Source: Bog-159 sp963709155 (GTDB lineage Bacteria; Acidobacteriota; Terriglobia; Bryobacterales; Bryobacteraceae). From it: a DNA stretch of 64,000 bases. Positions 57,971 to 64,000 of the stretch are shown in pieces. The stretch is from the NCBI GenBank assembly GCA_963709155.1, contig CAVPVD010000007.1, positions 2,418,001 to 2,482,000 on the forward strand, written 5' to 3'. Numbering within the stretch: position 1 is the first letter of the stretch; each line of letters opens with the position of its first letter. A program made the position numbers and the translations under genes. The notes beneath the pieces were generated by a model. It saw nothing but the letters and a program-made list of their open reading frames with translations, did not search any database and was not told the origin of the DNA.

Positions 57971-58693
57971 ATGGCCAGACTCTTTGCCGGAACATCCGGA
58001 TTTGCCTACCCGAAGTGGAAGCCCCTGTTCTATCCGGCGAAGCTTCCCGCCAACAAATTCCTGGAGCACTATGGGCAGCGGCTGAATTCGGTGGAGATCA
58101 ACTATACCTTCCGCCGCATGCCGGCCGCCGCCACCCTGGAAAACTGGGTGGCCGCCACGCCTCCGGGATTCGTATTCGCCTTGAAAGGCCACATGCGCAT
58201 CACGCATATCATGCGGCTGAAGAATGCGGCCGAAGCCACGGGCACCTTTCTGCGCGCCATCGACCCGTTGCGCGCGGCCCGGCGGCTGGGACCCGTGCTG
58301 TTTCAACTTCCGCCGCAGATGCGTTGCGATCTGGATGTGCTCCGGACTTTCCTCGACTTGCTACCGGACGATTTGCGCTTCGCCTTCGAGTTCCGGCACA
58401 CCTCGTGGCTGGTGGACGATGTTTACCGCTTGCTCGAAGGGCGTAACATCTCGCTGTGCGTTGCCGAGTCGGAGAAGTTGGAAGTGCCCGAGGTGATTAC
58501 GGCGGATTTCGTCTATTTCCGCCTGCGCAAACCGGACTATTCGGCCGAAGATGTCGAAGCGATCGCCGGGCGCGCGCGCGGTTTGTTCGAGCAGGGCAAG
58601 GATCTTTTCCTCATGTTCAAACACGAAGACACGCCCGATGGTGCGTTGCATGCGGAAGAAGTGTTAAAGAAAGTGCCGGCGCCGCCGTTGTAA
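57971..58693 (+). CDS. DUF72/YecE-family protein
   Basis: 240 residues of TIM-barrel type. Family motifs: the opening F-A-G-T-S-G-F-A-Y-P-K-W, F-L-E-H-Y-G, V-E-I-N-Y-T-F-R-R, F-A-L-K-G-H, L-F-Q-L-P-P and A-F-E-F-R-H-T-S-W. Length is normal. The biochemical function of the family is still not established. It is divergent from the small membrane-protein gene across 30 bases only. Confidence 0.88.
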   Translation: MARLFAGTSGFAYPKWKPLFYPAKLPANKFLEHYGQRLNSVEINYTFRRMPAAATLENWVAATPPGFVFALKGHMRITHIMRLKNAAEATGTFLRAIDPLRAARRLGPVLFQLPPQMRCDLDVLRTFLDLLPDDLRFAFEFRHTSWLVDDVYRLLEGRNISLCVAESEKLEVPEVITADFVYFRLRKPDYSAEDVEAIAGRARGLFEQGKDLFLMFKHEDTPDGALHAEEVLKKVPAPPL

Positions 58694-58787
58694 GTCGGGT
58701 AACTGCGAAGTAAGTCCGTACTAACCCGGTGCGCGCTTGATTTCCGGCATGCCCGAGCGTACAATTACGGTCGGAACTGAAGCTCCC

Positions 58788-61700
58788 ATGCCTAAATTCA
58801 TCATTAAGCTGGCCCTAATCGCAGCCGCGGTGATTTCCGCGAGCCTGAACGCGCAGACCAATCCGCTGGCGTATACACCGGTCGACGCGCAATACAGTGT
58901 GGCGCTCGACCAAATCATTATGGTTTCTACCAATCCGAACCAACTTCACATATACAATCCCATTTCCCAAACGGATGTGGTGGTTGGGTTGCCGAAGCCG
59001 CCTCTGGCCGTGTCCGTGAGCCCGGACGGCATGTACGCCGCGGTGGGACACGATGCCCTGGTTACCTACGTGAATCTTACGACCGCTTCCATCGTCCAGA
59101 CGTACGACGTTTCGTTCACCGCCCAGAGTGTGGTCCTGGGCGAATCGTGGATTTATGTGCTGGCATCCCAGGTGGTCTCCATCGATATCGCCACGGGCGT
59201 GGTGACGCCGAGCAACATCAACTCGTACAGTATTACGAGCGCCCGTCTCGACAGTCCGCTGAACTCAATTTATGCAGTTGGAGGAAATGGCTTTCTGGAA
59301 TTGAACGTATCCACGGGCCCCATCACCTCTCAGTCGAATTCTTCCTACTCGCAGGTGCACCCGGTTTGCGGCCCGGTCTGGCTTTCCGCCGATGGCAGTC
59401 AGATCTACGATGGCTGCGGCACGATATTCACCGCTTCTGCCAGTACAGCGCTGAATTTTCGATATGTCACCACGATGACCGGCCAGGTGCAAGCTCTGGC
59501 AGCATCTACGGGCCTGGTGGCTGCGGTCCCCGGCACAACATCATATCCACCCGGCAACGACGGCCTGGTGATGCTTTTCTCCGGCAGCTATCTGCAACCC
59601 GCCGGCCAATTTGTTCTGCCGGGCTTCGCGGCCGCGGGGAATAGCCTGACGGGACATGGCCGATGGGTTTTTTTCAATAACGCCGCGGCCGATCTTTTCG
59701 TGCTGATGTTGGGCGAGACGTCCTCCGGAAGTGCCGGCGGTTTCGCGGTCCAGACGTACTCTCTGGCGACCCCGCCGTCCTGTGGGGCGGCCTTCGCGAC
59801 GTCCACGGCATCGGTGATCGGCGCGGGTTCGCTCGGCGAGGTGGGCGTGACGGCGTCCGCCACATGTATCTACCAGGCAAGCAGCGATTCCACGTGGCTC
59901 CAAATCGTCTCCGGGGGCTATGGTTCAGGGAATGGAACCCTGACCTGGCTGGCGCGCGCCAACGCAGGCGCCAGCCAGCGGGTAGGCCACATCTCGATCG
60001 GCGGCCAGGAGTTCACTTTGACTCAGGCGGGCGCGGCGCCACCCAGCGCGTTTACTCAACTGGCCTACAATGTTGTCGCTTCCGCTTATGACAATGCCCT
60101 CGATAACATCATCTTCGTAGCCGCGAGCCCCAACGAACTGCACATCTATAACCCAGTCACCCAGGCGGACCAAGTCGTACCCCTGGCGGCGGCTCCGCTA
60201 AGCGTTTCGGTACGTCCGGACGGTGCCTATGCGGCGGTCGGCCACCAGGGTTGGGCATCTTACGTCAACCTACAAACCGGCGCGGTACAACAGGTCTTCA
60301 CCGTCGGCGCGGATGCGAACTACATTGTGCTGGCCGGCAACGGCTACATGTACCTTTTCTCGGACGACGGAAATCTGTATTCCCTGCTAATATCGACCGG
60401 CGCGCAAAGTACGACTGCCTCGTATTATTACAGTACCGGACCGGCCCGGCTATACACCGACGACCAGTCTATTTATCAGGCCAACGGCTCCGGGCTCGCT
60501 AAGTGGAACATCTCCACGGGCGTCGCGGCCAGCGACAGTCTCCCATACAGCGCCCCCTCAAGCTGTGGCAATCTCTGGATCGCCGAGGACGGCCTATCCA
60601 TCGTGACGGAATGCGGATCGGTTTATTCCGCATCCGAAACGCCGGCGCTGGACCTGCAATATCAGGGCGCGCTATCAAATGCCGGAGCCGTTGTTTGGGC
60701 CGCGGAATCCGATGTTCAGTATTCCACAGCCGTAATTCCAGGCACGAACTACGAGTTGCCGGCGAACGATACACAGGTGCAAATGTACGGAGACGCCTAT
60801 CTCAACTACGTGGGGAGCCTGGCACTTCCGCAATTCATGGCCGGCGGGTCGCCTTACGCCGGTCATGGAAAATTCACGTTCTGGAACAATGCGGGCAGCA
60901 GCTTGTACGTGGTGGAACAGGCCGACAGCACAGCCCAGCTTCTGTCGAGTTACGCGGTGGATGCCATATCGCCATCGCCTGCCTCGAGCGGCTGCACGTT
61001 TACGCTGGGATCGAAGTCGGCGAATGAGCCGGCCAGCCTGGGGTTCGATTCCGTGGTTGTTTCGACGGGCGCCACCTGTGTGTGGAGCGCATCGTCGAGC
61101 GCCTCCTGGCTGACCATCACCGCCGGTGCGTTTAGCTTTGGCTCAGGCGATCTGGCGTTCTCGTTTACCGCGAACACTGCCGGTACGCCCCGGGCGGCGA
61201 CGTTGACGATCGCCGGACAGACCTTCACCGTGACACAGGCCGCCGGCACCGTAACAACTTACAGTGTCTCGGGACAAGTGACTCACGCGGGGAATGGCTT
61301 AGGCGGCGTAAACATCCTGTTGAGCCCGGGCGGCACGACCACCACGGATAGCTCGGGGAACTATTCGTTCAACAACCTGGCTCAAGGCGGCAACTATACG
61401 GTGACGCCGATACTCGGCGATTACTCGTTCAGCCCCTCCAGCTTGACGTTTAGTAATGTCAGCAGCAACCAGACGGCTAACTTCCAGGCTAATATCCAAT
61501 ACGATTTCAACGGCGGCCCCGGGCCGGACGTGGTTTGGGAGGATGCCACTTCGGGATTCGCCCAAATCTGGTATCTCGGCGGACCGCAGGGAGTGACCAC
61601 GACCGGCGCGGCCGACCTGACCCAGAGCAATCCGTGGCGCATCGTGGGAATCGCGGATTTCAATGGCGACGGCACGCCCGATGTGCTATGGCAGGATCCG

Positions 61701-62279
61701 GTGAGCGGCGCGGTCCAGGTCTGGTATCTGGGCGGAGCCGGCGGCAACGTGCTTACTGGTTCGGCGGACATCACCAATCGCAATGCGTGGAAGGTGGTGT
61801 CGGTGGCGGACTTCAACCAGGATGGCCATCCGGATATTCTGTGGCAGGATCCGGTATCCGGGTTCTCGCAGATCTGGTACATGGGAGGAGCGCAGGGCAC
61901 CACCATTCTGGGAGCGGCCAATCTGGACCAGACCAACCCGTGGAACATCGTGGGCTGCGCGGATTTCAACGGCGACGGAGTGCCGGACGTCTTGTGGCAG
62001 GACCCCAAGACCGGGACGGTGCAAATCTGGTATATGGGCGGGACGCAGGCGGGCGCGCAGGGCAGCCAGTTGCAAACGGCGGTGAACCTGACGGCGAATC
62101 CATGGCGCGTAGCGGCCATCGCGGACTTCAATCTGGATGGCCATCCAGACGTGGTGTTTCAAGACCCGGTGACCGGTGGGGCGCAAGTCTTCTTCTACAC
62201 CGGCGCGCAGGGCACCACGCTATCCGGCACGGCCGTTCTCAGTGGGCCGAATCCGTGGCTTATCGCCGGACCGCACTGA
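58788..62279 (+). CDS. Giant secreted double-propeller protein with BACON and VCBS domains
   Basis: 1163 residues from ATG 58788. A signal peptide (I-I-K-L-A-L-I-A-A-A-V-I-S-A-S-L-N-A-Q) is followed by two successive copies of a module: a propeller-like segment (N-x-L-H-I-Y-N-P, V-S-P-D-G-M-Y-A-A-V-G-H) and a BACON domain (W-L-Q-I-V-S-G-G-Y-G-S-G-N-G; second copy W-L-T-I-T-A-G-A). Then come a carboxypeptidase-regulatory-like domain (about 850-925) and several VCBS/FG-GAP repeats with A-D-F-N-G-D-G-x-P-D-V-L-W-Q-D-P. The whole protein is probably exported and surface-bound. The next gene is a paralogue, 29 bases downstream. Confidence 0.82.
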   Translation: MPKFIIKLALIAAAVISASLNAQTNPLAYTPVDAQYSVALDQIIMVSTNPNQLHIYNPISQTDVVVGLPKPPLAVSVSPDGMYAAVGHDALVTYVNLTTASIVQTYDVSFTAQSVVLGESWIYVLASQVVSIDIATGVVTPSNINSYSITSARLDSPLNSIYAVGGNGFLELNVSTGPITSQSNSSYSQVHPVCGPVWLSADGSQIYDGCGTIFTASASTALNFRYVTTMTGQVQALAASTGLVAAVPGTTSYPPGNDGLVMLFSGSYLQPAGQFVLPGFAAAGNSLTGHGRWVFFNNAAADLFVLMLGETSSGSAGGFAVQTYSLATPPSCGAAFATSTASVIGAGSLGEVGVTASATCIYQASSDSTWLQIVSGGYGSGNGTLTWLARANAGASQRVGHISIGGQEFTLTQAGAAPPSAFTQLAYNVVASAYDNALDNIIFVAASPNELHIYNPVTQADQVVPLAAAPLSVSVRPDGAYAAVGHQGWASYVNLQTGAVQQVFTVGADANYIVLAGNGYMYLFSDDGNLYSLLISTGAQSTTASYYYSTGPARLYTDDQSIYQANGSGLAKWNISTGVAASDSLPYSAPSSCGNLWIAEDGLSIVTECGSVYSASETPALDLQYQGALSNAGAVVWAAESDVQYSTAVIPGTNYELPANDTQVQMYGDAYLNYVGSLALPQFMAGGSPYAGHGKFTFWNNAGSSLYVVEQADSTAQLLSSYAVDAISPSPASSGCTFTLGSKSANEPASLGFDSVVVSTGATCVWSASSSASWLTITAGAFSFGSGDLAFSFTANTAGTPRAATLTIAGQTFTVTQAAGTVTTYSVSGQVTHAGNGLGGVNILLSPGGTTTTDSSGNYSFNNLAQGGNYTVTPILGDYSFSPSSLTFSNVSSNQTANFQANIQYDFNGGPGPDVVWEDATSGFAQIWYLGGPQGVTTTGAADLTQSNPWRIVGIADFNGDGTPDVLWQDPVSGAVQVWYLGGAGGNVLTGSADITNRNAWKVVSVADFNQDGHPDILWQDPVSGFSQIWYMGGAQGTTILGAANLDQTNPWNIVGCADFNGDGVPDVLWQDPKTGTVQIWYMGGTQAGAQGSQLQTAVNLTANPWRVAAIADFNLDGHPDVVFQDPVTGGAQVFFYTGAQGTTLSGTAVLSGPNPWLIAGPH

Positions 62280-62308
62280 GATCGCACTGAGTTAGAATCG
62301 GTCCTCGT

Positions 62309-64000
62309 ATGGATCGTGGATGGTTTATCCGAGGACTCATTTTGTGGGCGGCCATAGGCATGTCCGCCCGCGTGCATGCGCAGGCAAATCCGCTTGCATA
62401 TACGCCGGTTGACGCCCAGTACAGCACGGCGCTCGACCGCATCATCATGGTGTCGGCCAGCCCGAACCAGTTGCACGTCTACGATCCCATCACCCAAGGC
62501 GACACGGTGGTGGGTCTGCCGAAACAGCCGTACGCGGTTTCCGTCAGCCCGGACGGGCTTTACGCAGCGGTGGCGCACGACGCTCTGATTTCGTATGTGA
62601 ACCTGTCCACTCCCGCGCTGCAAGCGTCGTACCCGATTCCGATGACCGCGCAAACCGTCATCCTGAGCGAATCCTGGGTATATGTGCTGCCCACCTATGA
62701 AGGGGATTTTTTGGCGCTCGACCTGGCCACGGGCGTGGCTACCGTGACAGGCTTAGGGTACGCTTCCGGGGGACGGCTGAATACCGCGGTGAATGCGATA
62801 TATGGTACAGACGACGGCCTCTCGCCCGAGTCTCTGATCGAGTACAACATCGCCGCCGGTCCATTCGGCGGCTCGAAGGATTCGCCTTATTGGGGTAATT
62901 ACGAGGTTTGCGGGAATATCTGGTTTTCACCGGACGGTAGCCGCATTTACAATCGCTGCGCCACGGTTTATCAGGCTTCGACCGACCCAGCCAAAGATAT
63001 GCTTTACTACACCACTTTCACCGGCATCAGTTCCATTGGGGCGCTGGCGGAGTCCGCTGCATTGAACCAAATAGCGGTGGTCGAGAGCCTGGCGTGGGAT
63101 CCATCTTTGAACGACGGTGTCGTCTTCCTTTTCGACAGCCATTATCTGCAACCGATCGGACAACTTACTTTGCCCGGTTTCACCGCCGGAGGAAGCAGTC
63201 TCAGTTCCCACGGGAAATGGGCCTTCTTCAATAACGCATCCACCGAACTTTTCGTGCTGATGCAGGGACAAACATCCTCCGGAACGGCCGCCGGTTTCGC
63301 CGTCCAGGCGTTCTCACTGGCCACTCCATCGCCGTGCGGCGCGACATTCGGATCGTCCACCGCCTCGGTTGCCGGCGCGGGTTCTTTGGGGACGGTGGGC
63401 ATCTCGGCGGCCGCCACATGTATCTACCAGGCGGCCAGCGCTTCATCGTGGCTTCAGATCGTGTCGGGAGGATACGGCTCCGGCAACGGGACTCTAACTT
63501 ACATAGCTCGCGCCAACACATCCACGAGCCCGCGGGTGGGTAACATCTCCATCGCCGGACAGCACCTGGCGGTTACACAGGCCGGCGCTTTGCCTCCGAC
63601 GGCTTTTGCAGCGCTCGCCTATAACGTGGTGGACGCCACTTACAGCAGCGCGCTCGACCGCATTGTGTTTGCCGCCGCAAACCCGAACGAGCTGCACGCG
63701 TACGATCCCGTCACGCGCGCCGATACGGTTGTGCCGTTGTCGCTTCTGCCTCTGAGTGTTTCGGTGGATCCGGCCGGCATGTACGCGGCCGTGGGTCACA
63801 CCGGATGGGTATCTTATGTGAACCTGCAAACCAACACGGTACAGCAGATATACACGGTCAATACCACTGCCAGCTACGTAGTCGCGGCCGACAACGGATA
63901 CCTGTACGTATTTCCGGCGTTCGGCGATTCCTATATCTATTCGCTGCAGACGGCGACCGGAACGCTGACGGCGGCATCCTCAAATGAGGGCGGTCCGGCC
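62309..64000 (+). CDS. Paralogue of the giant propeller/BACON protein (cut by window end)
   Basis: The first 564 codons, starting at ATG 62309 and open to the right edge. After a signal peptide (W-F-I-R-G-L-I-L-W-A-A-I-G-M-S-A-R-V-H-A) the mature part begins N-P-L-A-Y-T-P-V-D-A-Q-Y-S like the preceding protein. It repeats its first module (propeller, then BACON with W-L-Q-I-V-S-G-G-Y-G-S-G) and enters a second propeller. The two genes form a tandem duplication. The downstream end and terminal domains are outside the window. Confidence 0.85.
   Translation, partial: MDRGWFIRGLILWAAIGMSARVHAQANPLAYTPVDAQYSTALDRIIMVSASPNQLHVYDPITQGDTVVGLPKQPYAVSVSPDGLYAAVAHDALISYVNLSTPALQASYPIPMTAQTVILSESWVYVLPTYEGDFLALDLATGVATVTGLGYASGGRLNTAVNAIYGTDDGLSPESLIEYNIAAGPFGGSKDSPYWGNYEVCGNIWFSPDGSRIYNRCATVYQASTDPAKDMLYYTTFTGISSIGALAESAALNQIAVVESLAWDPSLNDGVVFLFDSHYLQPIGQLTLPGFTAGGSSLSSHGKWAFFNNASTELFVLMQGQTSSGTAAGFAVQAFSLATPSPCGATFGSSTASVAGAGSLGTVGISAAATCIYQAASASSWLQIVSGGYGSGNGTLTYIARANTSTSPRVGNISIAGQHLAVTQAGALPPTAFAALAYNVVDATYSSALDRIVFAAANPNELHAYDPVTRADTVVPLSLLPLSVSVDPAGMYAAVGHTGWVSYVNLQTNTVQQIYTVNTTASYVVAADNGYLYVFPAFGDSYIYSLQTATGTLTAASSNEGGPA

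Noticed and set aside
1..64000. tRNA, rRNA or riboswitch genes
   Set aside because: No cloverleaf, conserved rRNA core or known riboswitch consensus was recognised in the intergenic stretches, most of which are under 170 bases.

Overview
The window is G+C-rich and its gene content looks like an Acidobacteriota chromosome, most likely the Bryobacterales/Solibacter side. The pointers are a winged-helix/TolB-like/TPR regulator, a Reg_prop sensor kinase, secreted VCBS/ASPIC and BACON propeller proteins, Tat-exported Gfo/Idh oxidoreductases and many short overlapping operons. This placement is inferred from gene families; no rRNA or marker phylogeny is available. No tRNA, rRNA or CRISPR array was seen.

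Layout. 0-3.4 kb (minus): a complete pqqABCDE operon, including a 25-codon pqqA with a GTG start, followed by tatA and the first codons of a Tat-exported protein that runs off the left edge. 3.4-7.2 kb: an MFS exporter, then manA, an aminotransferase and coaD. 7.2-11.5 kb: a winged-helix/TPR membrane regulator and two secreted proteins. 11.6-19.8 kb: six tightly packed genes for secreted propellers, c-type cytochrome proteins, a RidA-like protein and a double periplasmic-binding protein; the third gene carries two compensating frameshifts. 19.8-27.7 kb: a periplasmic-sensor histidine kinase, a divergent LuxR-type response regulator, a secreted DUF642-like protein and two tandem collagen-like proteins. 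Two copies of a palindrome, ACCTRCGYAGGT, sit at identical distances from predicted -10 boxes before the regulator gene and the first surface-protein gene.

27.7-31.9 kb is a decayed zone: a truncated IS110 transposase, a frameshifted sugar isomerase-like gene, head-to-head pseudogene remnants and multi-hairpin repeats. 32-40.3 kb is mainly sugar and peptide metabolism (dipeptidase, ROK kinase, xylulokinase, two Gfo/Idh oxidoreductases) plus a SEC-C protein. 40.4-45.2 kb is regulatory: a MoeB/ThiF-type E1 enzyme divergent from an XRE-PBP-like regulator across a 13-bp direct repeat, a GAF-GAF-AAA+ enhancer-binding protein and a PilZ protein. 45.4-49.4 kb: a secreted GH2 glycosidase and an overlapping polysaccharide deacetylase-ACP-ketosynthase operon. 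49.5-58.7 kb: 2-oxoacid:ferredoxin oxidoreductase, a CDF metal transporter with a myo-inositol oxygenase, an S1/P1 nuclease, glycolate oxidase GlcE/GlcF subunits, a membrane protein and a DUF72 protein. 58.8 kb to the right edge: two tandem, related giant secreted propeller/BACON proteins, the second cut by the window end.

Repeats of 82-92 bp, each made of four consecutive hairpins with GTGG-type ends, occur in four places; two copies are the same family and two are other sequences with the same architecture. Half-copies flank the IS110 remnant and supply the stop codon of the isomerase-like pseudogene.
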